Shown piece by piece: positions 20,378-29,535 of a DNA stretch of 64,000 bases. Origin of the DNA: Terribacillus aidingensis (GTDB taxonomy: Bacteria; Bacillota; Bacilli; Bacillales; Amphibacillaceae). A model generated the notes under the pieces. The model did not search any database. It saw only the letters and a list, made by a program, of their open reading frames with translations, and had not been told where the DNA came from. The stretch's first letter is position 1. Every line of letters starts with the position of its first letter. The stretch spans positions 1,956,001 to 2,020,000 of the forward strand of contig NZ_CP159996.1 in the NCBI RefSeq assembly GCF_040703035.1. Reading direction: 5' to 3'. The translations under genes were made by a program, and so were the position numbers.

Positions 20378-21393
20378 CGTATTGTTACTATCTGCTGAAG
20401 CAGCAGTTCAAAGGCAAGGTTCTTTTCCATACGTCCCTGCTTCAAATCTGCATCCGTTTCAGCGGCTAAGAACAGAATATGTTTCAATTCTTCTTCCGAG
20501 AAGTTTGCTTCCCGCTTCAATGCAAGCTTGATCACGAATGGATGAACCTTCGTTACTTCTGCCATCTTTGCTTGATTGTATCCTTTATGCTTGAGAAGCT
20601 TGACATGTAAAATCGTCCGGAATTGGGATGCAAGCAATGCTATCAATGCAATCGGCTCTTCCTTAAGCTTGATCAGATCATGAAAGATGTAAATCGCCTT
20701 CGCTAAGTCACCTGCCATCAAGCTGTCAACCAGCTTTAATCCAGAGCTTGTCTGCTGATGGGAAACAAGTGATTCTGCCATCTCCAAGGTTACCGTACTT
20801 CCCTCTCCTGCATAAAGTGCAAGCTTTTCGATCTCTCCGCGCAGCATAGAAAGATCTGTTCCAGCCTCCTGGATGAGCAAATCAGCTACTGCATCCTCCA
20901 GCACAATTTGATGCTCTTTGCTTAACGTGACGATCCAATCCGACAAATCCCACTCTTTTACCGGCAGACAAGCCACAGCTTGCCCTGTCTTTTTGATGCT
21001 CTTGATGATTTTCTTCCGCTCATCCACCTTCTCATATGGAGCTAATAAAACGAGTGTCGTCCAAGCTGCTGGATTCTCTACATACTGCTCCAGGCTTTCC
21101 AAACGATGATCCACTGCCGACTTATCCGGCTTCGCTTTCAGGAAGAAAGGGTTGTAAGCGAGAATTAATTTTTGTTCGCTGAAAAAAGGATATTCCTCCG
21201 CATCCGCAATAACTTCCTGGATTGGGGTTTCCTCCAAATCGTAGACGGAAACATTCGTTCCATCGGAAAGGGCGAATTGTTTCTCTATTTTTTCCTTTAT
21301 ATCCTGCATGAAATAGGACTCGGTGCCATATAGTAAGTATATAGGTGAAAAATCCTTTTTCTTGATTGCTTTTAAAGCGTCAGTATATGACAT
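20356..21393 (-). CDS. holA: DNA polymerase III subunit delta
   Basis: 345-aa clamp-loader subunit (B. subtilis YqeN). The N-terminal AAA+-like fold lacks a Walker A motif, as is normal for delta; PIYLLYGTESYFMQDI opens the protein. The C-terminal collar domain contains KLVDSLMAGDLAKAIYIFHDL. Delta opens the beta clamp during loading by DnaX. The gene is convergent with rpsT and stands apart from comEC behind a 267-nt non-coding stretch. Confidence 0.95.
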   Translation of the reverse strand: MSYTDALKAIKKKDFSPIYLLYGTESYFMQDIKEKIEKQFALSDGTNVSVYDLEETPIQEVIADAEEYPFFSEQKLILAYNPFFLKAKPDKSAVDHRLESLEQYVENPAAWTTLVLLAPYEKVDERKKIIKSIKKTGQAVACLPVKEWDLSDWIVTLSKEHQIVLEDAVADLLIQEAGTDLSMLRGEIEKLALYAGEGSTVTLEMAESLVSHQQTSSGLKLVDSLMAGDLAKAIYIFHDLIKLKEEPIALIALLASQFRTILHVKLLKHKGYNQAKMAEVTKVHPFVIKLALKREANFSEEELKHILFLAAETDADLKQGRMEKNLAFELLLQQIVTIRKKARMV

Positions 21394-21660
21394 GTTCTCA
21401 CTCCTACGTAATCCTATTGTTTATCGTATCGGCAAATAGGAATTAACGCAAGGTGGAACAGAGGAGAACAATAATACGTTCCCCCCCAATCTATATGAAC
21501 GCTCTTGTTAGCCAGCTCCGGAGGCTGTAACGCGAAGCGGTGTTTTCTTACCTCTAGGTTATCCTTAATCATGCAAGTTATTGGTGACAACTCTTGCTAA
21601 TCGAGGTAAGTACCTGCTGCCTGTGGTAAGTTCGTTTGCCTCATTTATAACTACCGTATC
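21394..21660. other. Unexplained intergenic stretch with stem-loop potential
   Basis: 267 nt between holA and comEC with no recognisable gene. An outer stem CTTACCTC (21547-21554) / GAGGTAAG (21603-21610) encloses an inner hairpin with arms around GCAAGTT and AACTCTTGC (about 21573-21597). A second GGTAAG copy follows at 21625-21630. There is also a CCGGAGG palindrome, a CGC-GAA-GCG mini-hairpin and a run of seven C (21481-21487). B. subtilis carries the tiny gene yqzM here, and I do not find it. A 52-codon minus-strand frame (21414-21572) has no Shine-Dalgarno site. It could be a small RNA, a comEC 3' element or decayed sequence. Confidence 0.45.
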
Positions 21661-23913
21661 TTATGGGAGGAACGGGCTAAATGTGCCTGTCTTCCCTGAG
21701 AAGGCATAGACGACCGCCCCATCCGTATCTGTACGCCAGATACGGATGTTTTGTTGTGACAATGCATCCACAACCTCTGGTGACGGATGGCCATATCTGT
21801 TGTTCCGGCCAGCCGAAACCAGCGCTGTCTCCGGCTTCACATGCTGAAGAAATGCTGGATCAGTCGAGGTATTGCTGCCATGATGTCCGACCTTCAGTAC
21901 ATCCGCTCGTAAAGTCGGATAACTCCGGATGATTTCCTTTTCCTCCTCTTTGCCTATATCACCCGTAAAAAGCCAGCTCTTCCCGCCCAGCACCGTATAC
22001 ATGACAAGCGAATTCTTGTTGGGATCCTTTTTATCACGTGAAGGAGCCAGCAGCTGGATTTCCCAGCCAGGAAGATGGATCATCTCTCCAGCTGTCCAAG
22101 GTATTATCTTTATATCCGAATCCCAAAGTTTTGCTTTTGAACGGTCAAAATAGACAGAAGTACGTACCCAATCCACATGAAATTCCTCTGTAAGCTTACC
22201 AATACTTCCAATATGATCATGATCCGAATGCGAAGCAAAGATGCCATGAACTTTGGCAATTCCCCGCTCATACAAATATGGTTTGATTACCTGCTTGAAA
22301 TTCTTATCAGTCGGCTTAAAGTCCATTCCGACACTGCCAGCTGCATCAATTAGATAAACACCTCTGCGATAAGGTAATTCGATGACAAATGCATCTCCTT
22401 GCCCGATATCGAGCATCGTGACATATCCTGTACTGCTCGTATAAGGCAGCAGCGATGCAGCAAGCGGAATTGCTGTAAGTAAAGCACCATAACAAAGAGC
22501 AATCCTTCGCCTGCCTTTCTCCCACGCTGAGCAAAATAGAACAAGAATCAGAAAATAAACTATAGAGATACCAATTGGAAGCTTGCCTGTTACCCAAGGA
22601 TAAAAAGCTGCACCATCTACCCATTCAATAAATCGGATCACTAATTCATTTAGAAAACGAAAACACTCTCCTAGAAGAGCAGCAAACTGCGGCAAAGGGT
22701 ATAGCAGGATACTGATTAACAGCAAAAGAGGAATAGCAATAAACGTATAGAACGGAATGGCAAAGAGATTCATTAAAACAGACAATGGATTCAAGAAGTA
22801 GAATTGGGAGACCTGCAGAGGAAGGATGACAAGCTGGCTTAAAAGGCTTGTTTCCAGCAGCGCACTTATAAAAGAGCCAGTGTAAAGGCGGGCCGATAAA
22901 AGCAATGCCAAGCTGACAAGAAACGAAAATTGAAAACCAATATGGTATAGATAATGCGGGTCGAGGACAAGTAAAAGTAAGAAAACGATACTGATGCTAT
23001 CGATGATAGGCAGCCTAATGCGAAAGCGCATCAGCACCATGATGAGCATCACCATTAAAGCAGAACGCCAAACCGACGGTTCCCCGCCTGCAAATACGGG
23101 ATAAACAGCCAAAAAGACAAATAAAAACCAATAGGTCTTTTCTATCGTAAGAATCTGGAGTTTTGTGAAGAGGAAGAAGAGGATTGCCGAAAATAATGCG
23201 ATATGCATGCCGCTGATGGCAAGGATATGCGACAAGCTCCAGCGATTGAAAAGCTCCACCGTCTCCTCATCCAAATTGCTGTCTTCCCCAGCAATCATCG
23301 CCTGCACCCATGCAGCGGTATGAGAATCAAGGTTCTTATCTGCTTTTTCTAAAAACACTGTTCTTGCCTTTAACAGCTGATTGAATCGTGATGTTCCAGT
23401 ACAAGAGATATCCTGGAGATTTTGAAGTTCTATTTCGTAAAAAATACCTTGCTGCCGTGAATAACGCTTAAAATCAAATTGTCCTTGGTTAGTAGCTGGA
23501 TCAGGCTGGCTAATTCTGCCTTTGATGACACATTTAGCACCTGCAGATAAACCAGTTAATACTTCATTAGCTTCTTGTTTGAAATAGGTCACTTGGATAG
23601 AAGGGGAACCAGAAGGATCTTCTGCAGTGAATTGAATCCGCTCATTTGTTTCGGAGATATCTGATATAGCGGAGATGAGCTGAATTGGCTTATCCAGCGG
23701 CAATTCAGGGGGAGTTTTTTGGCCGAGGATACTGTTGCCGAAAAATAACAGTGAAGCAAGCGAGGACAGAATCAGGAGTGTAAATTGGATTCGCCTTGTG
23801 TAATACATTAGGCATAGCCAAGCAACTATTAGCAGCAAGATGGAGAAATGCAAGGAATGCGCCAGCATCCCGCCAAGGGCTGCCAGCGCGACAATATGCC
23901 ATCTTCCGATCAT
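21661..23913 (-). CDS. comEC: DNA internalization channel protein ComEC
   Basis: 750-aa polytopic membrane protein forming the channel for transforming DNA. Order of domains: N-terminal membrane segments and an OB-like extracytoplasmic region, the Competence domain with many hydrophobic helices (about 220-500, including LAISGMHIALFSAIL), and a C-terminal metallo-beta-lactamase-like nuclease domain with SHSDHDHIG, FTGDI and VGHHGS. Its start overlaps the comEB stop (ATGA). It is the last gene of the comE operon. Confidence 0.95.
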   Translation of the reverse strand: MIGRWHIVALAALGGMLAHSLHFSILLLIVAWLCLMYYTRRIQFTLLILSSLASLLFFGNSILGQKTPPELPLDKPIQLISAISDISETNERIQFTAEDPSGSPSIQVTYFKQEANEVLTGLSAGAKCVIKGRISQPDPATNQGQFDFKRYSRQQGIFYEIELQNLQDISCTGTSRFNQLLKARTVFLEKADKNLDSHTAAWVQAMIAGEDSNLDEETVELFNRWSLSHILAISGMHIALFSAILFFLFTKLQILTIEKTYWFLFVFLAVYPVFAGGEPSVWRSALMVMLIMVLMRFRIRLPIIDSISIVFLLLLVLDPHYLYHIGFQFSFLVSLALLLSARLYTGSFISALLETSLLSQLVILPLQVSQFYFLNPLSVLMNLFAIPFYTFIAIPLLLLISILLYPLPQFAALLGECFRFLNELVIRFIEWVDGAAFYPWVTGKLPIGISIVYFLILVLFCSAWEKGRRRIALCYGALLTAIPLAASLLPYTSSTGYVTMLDIGQGDAFVIELPYRRGVYLIDAAGSVGMDFKPTDKNFKQVIKPYLYERGIAKVHGIFASHSDHDHIGSIGKLTEEFHVDWVRTSVYFDRSKAKLWDSDIKIIPWTAGEMIHLPGWEIQLLAPSRDKKDPNKNSLVMYTVLGGKSWLFTGDIGKEEEKEIIRSYPTLRADVLKVGHHGSNTSTDPAFLQHVKPETALVSAGRNNRYGHPSPEVVDALSQQNIRIWRTDTDGAVVYAFSGKTGTFSPFLP

Positions 23914-24485
23914 ATCCGTTCTTTGGTTGGAAGTTGATAACGAGAAGCAGCTTCTTCAGCAAGCTGCTGACTTTCGGTATCGTCCAGCTGCTTGAGCTTC
24001 TCCACTACTTTTTCCATCAGGTTTTGAGTTTCCTGCGGCTTCGTATCCACTACAACTGCATCAAGCTCTACCTGTTCCGTCTTGACACCTGCTTCAGCAA
24101 AAAGATCAATCGCATAAGGATGATTTTTGTAATCATTCGCATAATAGACCGTTTTGATACCAGCTTGAATTAAGGCTTTACAGCATTGCAAGCACGGAAA
24201 ATGTGTAACGTAAATTTCAGCTCCTTCGGTTGGTACTCCGAATTTCGCACATTGTAAGAGGGCATTCATTTCTGCGTGTACTGTCCGCACGCAATGACCA
24301 TCGATTACGTAGCAACCTTCATCGACGCAGTGCTTGCTGCCAGTGACACTGCCATTATAACCGCCGGCGATGATCCGTTTATCTCGGACTACAGTCGCAC
24401 CAACCATCAGACGCTGACAGGTGCTGCGCAATGCCAGCAAGTGGCTTTGCGCCATAAAGTATTGATTCCATGCGATTCGTTCCAT
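23910..24485 (-). CDS. comEB: ComEB, dCMP deaminase-like protein
   Basis: 191-aa zinc deaminase fold with HAEMN and PCLQCC motifs holding the catalytic Glu and zinc ligands, as in dCMP deaminases converting dCMP to dUMP. In B. subtilis ComEB is also reported to help place ComGA at the cell pole and is not essential for transformation. The ATG at 24485 gives the family's start (MERIAWNQYFMAQSHLLALR) with AAAGGTGG upstream. It lies between comEA and comEC. Confidence 0.94.
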   Translation of the reverse strand: MERIAWNQYFMAQSHLLALRSTCQRLMVGATVVRDKRIIAGGYNGSVTGSKHCVDEGCYVIDGHCVRTVHAEMNALLQCAKFGVPTEGAEIYVTHFPCLQCCKALIQAGIKTVYYANDYKNHPYAIDLFAEAGVKTEQVELDAVVVDTKPQETQNLMEKVVEKLKQLDDTESQQLAEEAASRYQLPTKERI

Positions 24486-24550
24486 GACGCTTCGCCACCT
24501 TTCCTTTTCTAGAGTAAGTGTACAATCCCCCTTCTCATCCGTCAACAGCT

Positions 24551-25168
24551 CTACAAGCTGATCTGTTCCTTCATGTTCTCTAATGATTTCTCTCCGATGC
24601 CGGGTACTTCTGTAAGCTGCTCAATAGAAGTGAAAGGACCGTTTTCCTCCCTGAAAGCAACGATAGCCTGTGCTTTTGCTTCCCCAATGCCGTTCAACTC
24701 CGTCAGTTCCTCGCTGTCTGCTTGGTTGATATTGATTTTGTCCGATGAAGCATTCGTCCCCGCAGATTGAGCAGGTAAATCCCCTCCTTCTCCGATAGCC
24801 GCAACATAAATAACCTGTTCATCAGCCACACGCTGGGCCAGATTGATACTCCTCGCCTCCGCTTTATCTGTCAGCCCGCCAGCTGCATCTATCGCCTGTT
24901 CCACACGGCTGTCTGGAGCAAGCTCGTATACTCCGGGGTTCTGCACCTCTCCTTTTATATCTACTACAAACTTCGTGTGATCAGGTGCCGGCTCTTTTTC
25001 AGCTGGTGTTTCTGCAAGCAACAACTGATTCTCAGAAGGGTTTTCAGCTTCTTCAAGCTGCTTAACAGCAGCATCACCCTTAGGCTCCCGGATCCATATG
25101 ACTAAAACCACACATACTGCAGCAGCGAGTATGATAGCCCAACTATATTGTTTGACGATTTGCACCAT
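24551..25168 (-). CDS. comEA: Competence protein ComEA
   Basis: 205-aa membrane-anchored DNA receptor. It has an N-terminal membrane segment (residues 9-27), an acidic linker, an SLBB domain (about 68-125, VVDIKGEVQNPGVYELAPDS) and a C-terminal helix-hairpin-helix DNA-binding domain (ININQADSEELTELNGIGEAK, split here by the family into two HhH motifs). ComEA binds double-stranded DNA outside the membrane and hands it to ComEC. First gene of the operon. I see no convincing ComK box in the 93-nt gap upstream. Confidence 0.95.
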   Translation of the reverse strand: MVQIVKQYSWAIILAAAVCVVLVIWIREPKGDAAVKQLEEAENPSENQLLLAETPAEKEPAPDHTKFVVDIKGEVQNPGVYELAPDSRVEQAIDAAGGLTDKAEARSINLAQRVADEQVIYVAAIGEGGDLPAQSAGTNASSDKININQADSEELTELNGIGEAKAQAIVAFREENGPFTSIEQLTEVPGIGEKSLENMKEQISL

Positions 25169-25261
25169 ACATCTCCTTTCATATTCTATATCGTTAAAGC
25201 ATAAGTTTGATAACAGCGTAAATGGGCAACAAGCAGAAACTGAGCATAGGAGGAGTTTAGA

Positions 25262-26086
25262 ATGACGAAATGGGGAATAATCGGAGTTGGAAATATGGGA
25301 GGTATGCTGCTGGAGACGTGGGTAAACTCCGGTTCAATCAACCAGGAAGACATTATGATTTTAAACCGTTCTGCTGAAAAAGCTGCGAAGTGGAAAGAAG
25401 CTTATCCATCCATCCATGTGGCTGATTCCATAAGCCACATTGCGGAATATGCTGATATTTTGTTTCTCTGTGTTCGGCCGCCTCACTTGCCTGGTGTCTG
25501 TCACGAGCTTCACCCTATATTAAAGCCGGATCAAGTACTAGTCTCCATAACTAGTCCGTATTCTATTGAAGACCTCGAAGTTCTTGTACCATGTCAGGTA
25601 GCACGGGCCATCCCAAGTATTACGAACAGAGCTGCAGCGGGAACGACTTTGCTGACATTCGGAACAAGCCTGTTAAATCGTAATAAAGCCGCGCTGATCG
25701 ATTTAGTCAGCAGCTATTCTAATCCACTTTATATTCCAGAGGATATAACGAGAGTAGCTTCAGATATTGTTTCCTGCGGACCGGCTTTCTTCAGCTACCT
25801 TGCGCAGCGATTTATCGATGGCGCAGTGGAGGAAACGGCAATCAGCAAAGAACAAGCCACTCATTTAACTTCGGAGATGCTGATCGGACTCGGAACTCTA
25901 TTGGCAAACGGGCACTATACATTGGATGAACTGATAAAAAAGGTTTGTGTGAAAGGCGGTATTACAGGAGAAGGAATCGCAGTACTGGAAAAGGAAACAA
26001 CTGAACAGTTTCCTCAATTATTCCGAGCAACTCATCGCAAATTCCGGGAAGAAAAGGAAGCAATTCAGAAGGGATTGTACAACTAA
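25262..26086 (+). CDS. comER: ComER, pyrroline-5-carboxylate reductase-like protein
   Basis: 274-aa NAD(P)-binding protein of the P5C reductase fold. The Rossmann motif IGVGNMGG is at the N-terminus and the dimerisation domain (SDIVSCGPAFFSYLAQRF, VCVKGGITGEGI) at the C-terminus. It is divergent from comEA exactly as in B. subtilis, where it is not needed for competence; work in B. cereus links it to biofilm formation and sporulation. Its substrate is not established. A GGAGGAG precedes the ATG. Confidence 0.92.
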   Translation: MTKWGIIGVGNMGGMLLETWVNSGSINQEDIMILNRSAEKAAKWKEAYPSIHVADSISHIAEYADILFLCVRPPHLPGVCHELHPILKPDQVLVSITSPYSIEDLEVLVPCQVARAIPSITNRAAAGTTLLTFGTSLLNRNKAALIDLVSSYSNPLYIPEDITRVASDIVSCGPAFFSYLAQRFIDGAVEETAISKEQATHLTSEMLIGLGTLLANGHYTLDELIKKVCVKGGITGEGIAVLEKETTEQFPQLFRATHRKFREEKEAIQKGLYN

Positions 26087-26118
26087 CATTTCGACACATA
26101 CTCCGCTTTTCCTGCATA

Positions 26119-26155
26119 AAAAAACCAGGTAGCAGCATTATGCCTCCTGGTTTTT
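26119..26155 (+). terminator. Terminator between comER and yqeM
   Basis: AAAAACCAGG / CCTGGTTTTT around a 16-nt loop. The right arm lies inside the last codons of yqeM; symmetrical A and T runs suggest it serves both convergent genes. Confidence 0.85.
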
Positions 26156-26896
26156 CAAACATGCAAAGAATAGTCGATCTGCTTCTTCCAGTTGCTCTGT
26201 CCGTTCTATATCAAAATCACCGTATACCCCTGACACCTGGAAGCCTGCTTCCTCAAGCCAGGAGATATACGTTTCAATGGAATATGTACGCTGATGATGA
26301 TATTCATCAAAACGATCGTATTTATCCGAGTCAGTTTCTTTTGTAAAGAAACTGAGGTCGTGGAATACCTCTCCTTTCTCTTCGCCGGTTTCACAGAACC
26401 ACGTGTAAGAAAGGTCATCATGAATCTCAGCAAAAACCTCACCGGCCAAGTCCTCTTCCATATGCCGTATGCTATGGACATCGAACAGGAAAACACCGCC
26501 AGGAGCAAGCATCTGCCATATCCTGGAGAAAGCTTGCTTTACATCTTCCGGTGACGTTATATAGTTGACCACATCAAACATACTGATTGCAGCATCCGCT
26601 TTAATCGACTCCAGCTCCCGCAAATCCTGCTGTATCCAGCGCACTTGCTGATTCGTATCACGGGAAGCAGCATAGGCAAGCATATTTTCAGATTGATCAA
26701 TCCCTGTCATTTGATAGCCTGCGTTTGCAAGCTGTCTGGTGACATATCCTGTTCCACAGCCTAAATCTGCTATCTCTTTGATCTCGATCTGGGCATGCTT
26801 TTGGAATATTTGCTGCATGAATCGCTGCCACGGCTCATAAGGCGCATCCTGCATCAGACGTTCATATACGGCGGCAAGCCGCTCGTATGCGGCCAT
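26138..26896 (-). CDS. yqeM: Class I SAM-dependent methyltransferase YqeM
   Basis: 252-aa putative methyltransferase with motif I LGCGTGYVTRQLANAGY, motif II/III GIDQSENMLAYA and FDVVNYIT. The target is unknown. The ATG at 26896 overlaps the rsfS stop by one base (TGATG), so translation is probably coupled; this start also gives the conserved MAAYERLAAVYERLM. It belongs to the ribosome/NAD cluster aroE-yhbY-nadD-yqeK-rsfS-yqeM. A link to ribosome or RNA metabolism is inferred from neighbours only. Confidence 0.9.
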   Translation of the reverse strand: MAAYERLAAVYERLMQDAPYEPWQRFMQQIFQKHAQIEIKEIADLGCGTGYVTRQLANAGYQMTGIDQSENMLAYAASRDTNQQVRWIQQDLRELESIKADAAISMFDVVNYITSPEDVKQAFSRIWQMLAPGGVFLFDVHSIRHMEEDLAGEVFAEIHDDLSYTWFCETGEEKGEVFHDLSFFTKETDSDKYDRFDEYHHQRTYSIETYISWLEEAGFQVSGVYGDFDIERTEQLEEADRLFFACLKNQEA

Positions 26897-27252
26897 CAGC
26901 TTTCTTGGGAGAATACCGGTTCCACTTGCGGCGCATCTCCCCACAGGCGTTCTAAATTATAATATCTGCGTTCATCGATGTGGAATACATGGCAAACTAC
27001 GTCTCCAAGATCGACAAGCACCCATCTTGACTGCTCCAATCCTTCCAAACGCTTCACTTCCACGCCAGCTTCTTCGGCTTTCTCTTTTATTCTTCTGGCG
27101 ATAGCTTGCACTTGGCGTTCGCTCGTTCCATGACAAATCATGAAGTAATCAGCAATCAAGGAGACCTCTTTCATTTCCAAAAGGACAACGTCTTCCCCTC
27201 TTACCGCATCTGCAGCATTTGCTGCTATTTGTGCTAAATCAATAGTTTCCAT
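26896..27252 (-). CDS. rsfS: Ribosomal silencing factor RsfS
   Basis: 118-aa protein of the RsfS/Iojap family (MKEVSLIADYFMICHGTSERQVQAIA is the family core, residues 28-53). It binds ribosomal protein uL14 and blocks 30S-50S joining when nutrients run low; it also assists late 50S assembly. GGAGG lies before the ATG at 27252, directly behind the yqeK stop. Confidence 0.95.
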   Translation of the reverse strand: METIDLAQIAANAADAVRGEDVVLLEMKEVSLIADYFMICHGTSERQVQAIARRIKEKAEEAGVEVKRLEGLEQSRWVLVDLGDVVCHVFHIDERRYYNLERLWGDAPQVEPVFSQES

Positions 27253-27825
27253 TTATGTGTTACCTCCAGTAGAGTTTAATAAATCATTATAAGCATGGAA
27301 CGTGTCCGGGTATACTTTCCGGTTTAACGAGACGAGCATATTGATCGTATTCCGGGAAGCCATCCAGCACGCCTTATCCAAATTCTTCTCACTAATTTTA
27401 CGTACATCATCCACGCCGGGAAAAGCACGGCCTGGTTCAATATAATCTGCAAGAAATACTACTTTATCAAGTACGGACATACCAACACATCCAGTTGTGT
27501 GTACCGTGATGCTATGCAGTATCTCCGGGTCGCTAATACCGACTTCGCGCTTTACCATCAGCGCTCCTACCGGACCATGCCATAATTCATGGTGATAATC
27601 CAGCAAGTCTTTCGGCAGCTGTTCTGATAAGATCCAGCGTTTCATTTCCTCAAGTGGCCGATACTTCGCGTAGTCATGAAAAATAGCAGCCAGTTCTGCT
27701 TTTTTTTCATCTGCACCATACTGTTTGGCCAGTCTGATGCTTGTATCCATTACACGGATAGTATGATCATACCGTGGTTTCTTTAATTGTTTTTCAACGA
27801 TCGCCAATGCCTTATCTCTCTGCAT
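27253..27825 (-). CDS. yqeK: HD-domain Ap4A hydrolase YqeK
   Basis: 190-aa HD-superfamily phosphohydrolase (HTIRVMDTSIRLA, IFHDYAK, HGPVGALM, HTTGCVGMSVLDKVVFLADYIEPGR). The family hydrolyses diadenosine tetraphosphate symmetrically to two ADP, a stress nucleotide function. It overlaps the nadD end by 14 nt and abuts rsfS, so the cluster is tightly coupled. Confidence 0.94.
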   Translation of the reverse strand: MQRDKALAIVEKQLKKPRYDHTIRVMDTSIRLAKQYGADEKKAELAAIFHDYAKYRPLEEMKRWILSEQLPKDLLDYHHELWHGPVGALMVKREVGISDPEILHSITVHTTGCVGMSVLDKVVFLADYIEPGRAFPGVDDVRKISEKNLDKACWMASRNTINMLVSLNRKVYPDTFHAYNDLLNSTGGNT

Positions 27826-28381
27826 ACAGCTTTTGCTCCTTTATTATATCGAACACTGCGCCTGAAATAAGATAGTGTACTGGAGCTCCCTGTTCGACTC
27901 GTTCCCGGATCATGCTCGATGATATTTCAAGCTCCGGTATATCGACATAAGTGACAGGATAAGTTGTCACCAGCTCATATCCAGGCCGGCCGACGCCTAC
28001 GAATGTCAGCATCTCAATTAAATCATCGATACGATGCCACGTGTGCAGACTCTCGACCAGATCAGCACCGATGATGAAATGGAATGCAGTATTCGGGTGC
28101 ATTTCCTGCAACAGCTTTATTGTATCAAATGTATAGGATTTACCTAAACGATCCACCTCAATCGGATCCATACGGAAAATAGGATTATCCGCAATAGCCG
28201 CCTGCACCATCTCGAGACGCAGAACCGCATCGGTATGGGACTTTTCTTTATGCGGTGCTTCGTGGGCAGGAATGAACCAGACTTCATCCAGTCCAAGTCT
28301 GTGCTGAACTTCCTGCGCAATGAACAAATGTCCGAGATGGGGCGGATCGAATGTCCCCCCCAATAATCCGACTTTTTTCAT
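27812..28381 (-). CDS. nadD: Nicotinate-nucleotide adenylyltransferase
   Basis: 189-aa nucleotidyltransferase joining nicotinate mononucleotide to ATP to make deamido-NAD+. The signature GGTFDPPHLGHLFIAQ is at residues 9-24, WFIPAHEAPHK follows, and ISSSMIRERV near the C-terminus is the second ATP-binding motif. AAAGGAG precedes the ATG. Its place between yhbY and yqeK is conserved in Bacillaceae. Confidence 0.97.
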   Translation of the reverse strand: MKKVGLLGGTFDPPHLGHLFIAQEVQHRLGLDEVWFIPAHEAPHKEKSHTDAVLRLEMVQAAIADNPIFRMDPIEVDRLGKSYTFDTIKLLQEMHPNTAFHFIIGADLVESLHTWHRIDDLIEMLTFVGVGRPGYELVTTYPVTYVDIPELEISSSMIRERVEQGAPVHYLISGAVFDIIKEQKLYAER

Positions 28382-28392
28382 GTCTTACTCCT

Positions 28393-28683
28393 TTACGGCA
28401 GCTTGATCTGTTTATTATCTTCTGATTCTCTATAAAGGACGATTGTACTGCCGATGATTTGAACGATAGAGGCACCTGTCCCCTCTTCGATTGCTGCAGC
28501 AACGTCCTCTTTCTCATCCAGACAATTCTGAAGCAAACTTACTTTGATCAATTCCCTTTTTTCCAATGCTTCGCCGATTTGGACGAGCATGTTATCGTTC
28601 ACACCGATTTTCCCTACCTGGAAAATTGGTTTCAAATGATGCGCTTGTGCGCGAAGATATCTTTTCTGTTTACCTGTTAACAT
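28393..28683 (-). CDS. yhbY: Ribosome assembly RNA-binding protein YhbY (YqeI)
   Basis: 96-aa CRM-domain protein (LTGKQKRYLRAQAHHLKPIFQ at the start, then GKIGVNDNM). The CRM fold binds pre-50S rRNA. The ATG follows GGAGG by 6 nt; aroE ends only 1 nt upstream. Confidence 0.94.
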   Translation of the reverse strand: MLTGKQKRYLRAQAHHLKPIFQVGKIGVNDNMLVQIGEALEKRELIKVSLLQNCLDEKEDVAAAIEEGTGASIVQIIGSTIVLYRESEDNKQIKLP

Positions 28684-28684
28684 A

Positions 28685-29521
28685 TTATGCCTCCGTTAAT
28701 CTTTGTTCCAGCTGATTCAATAAGTCCCCGATCATGACTTGCTGTGCCGACCAGATTTCAAATGCGTACTGTGCTTGATATAAAAGCATGCTATGGCCAT
28801 GATGAATAATGGCTCCCTGCTGTTTGGCACTGCGAAGCAGCATCGTTTCAATCGGTTTATAGACGATATCACTAACTACCGCATTAGGCTTCAAGTTGGC
28901 TAATGACATGATCTGCTCTTGATCATGCGGGCTCATTCCCACACTGGACGTGTGGATGATAATGTCGTAGCTGCCCAATTTCTGTTGCGCTTCCTCGTAA
29001 GACAGAATCTCGGTAATGGTTTCCGGTTCCTGTAATTGAAGCAGCTGCTCAGCTTTGGAAACAGTGCGATTGGCGATATCGATATAGCGGAAACCCTTAG
29101 CAACCAGTGCCCGGTATATGCCGCGAGCTGCTCCTCCTGCGCCAAGCATAAGCACATGCAAGGAGTCTTTCGAGAGGATCACTTGTTCCAATGCACGCAC
29201 ATAGCCCGCTCCATCCGTATTATACCCGATCCATTTGCCGTTCTTTCGTACTGCGGTATTCACAGCCCCGATTTTCGCTGCATCTGGATCGAGCTCATCA
29301 AGGAATGGAATGATGCGCTGTTTATATGGAACCGTAATATTGAAGCCATCAATCCCGCTTTGCATTAATGCAGTAATTTTTTCATCAAAAACACCTGGTT
29401 CGATCGGATATAGCTTGTATTCTCCTTCGATACCAGCCTGTTCCATGAATTGTGTGTGTATCCATGGTGATAAAGAATGCTCCACTGGATGGCCGATCAG
29501 GCCTAACTTCAATATTCTCAT
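28685..29521 (-). CDS. aroE: Shikimate dehydrogenase
   Basis: 278-aa NADPH-dependent enzyme reducing 3-dehydroshikimate to shikimate in aromatic amino-acid synthesis. Motifs: IGHPVEHSLSPWIH with the substrate-binding serines, GFNITVPYKQ with the catalytic Lys, GAVNTAV, and the Rossmann loop LGAGGAARG. AAGGGGG stands before the ATG. Clustered with yqeH and yhbY as in B. subtilis. Confidence 0.97.
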   Translation of the reverse strand: MRILKLGLIGHPVEHSLSPWIHTQFMEQAGIEGEYKLYPIEPGVFDEKITALMQSGIDGFNITVPYKQRIIPFLDELDPDAAKIGAVNTAVRKNGKWIGYNTDGAGYVRALEQVILSKDSLHVLMLGAGGAARGIYRALVAKGFRYIDIANRTVSKAEQLLQLQEPETITEILSYEEAQQKLGSYDIIIHTSSVGMSPHDQEQIMSLANLKPNAVVSDIVYKPIETMLLRSAKQQGAIIHHGHSMLLYQAQYAFEIWSAQQVMIGDLLNQLEQRLTEA

Positions 29522-29535
29522 TTTCTCGTTCCCCC

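Noticed and set aside
21525..21556. Short similarity to a 16S rRNA segment (AACGCGAAG ... CTTACC)
   Set aside because: Only about nine contiguous bases plus a spaced hexamer agree; the surrounding sequence does not fit rRNA.
21414..21572. 52-codon minus-strand frame in the holA-comEC gap
   Set aside because: No Shine-Dalgarno sequence before its ATG and no likeness to YqzM; kept only as part of the unexplained region.
21394..21660. Miniature transposable element (MITE)
   Set aside because: The 8-bp stem lies inside the region rather than at its ends, and I see no target-site duplication or second copy in the window.
25169..25261. ComK box for the comE operon
   Set aside because: The gap has no pair of AAAA-N5-TTTT motifs at the usual spacing.
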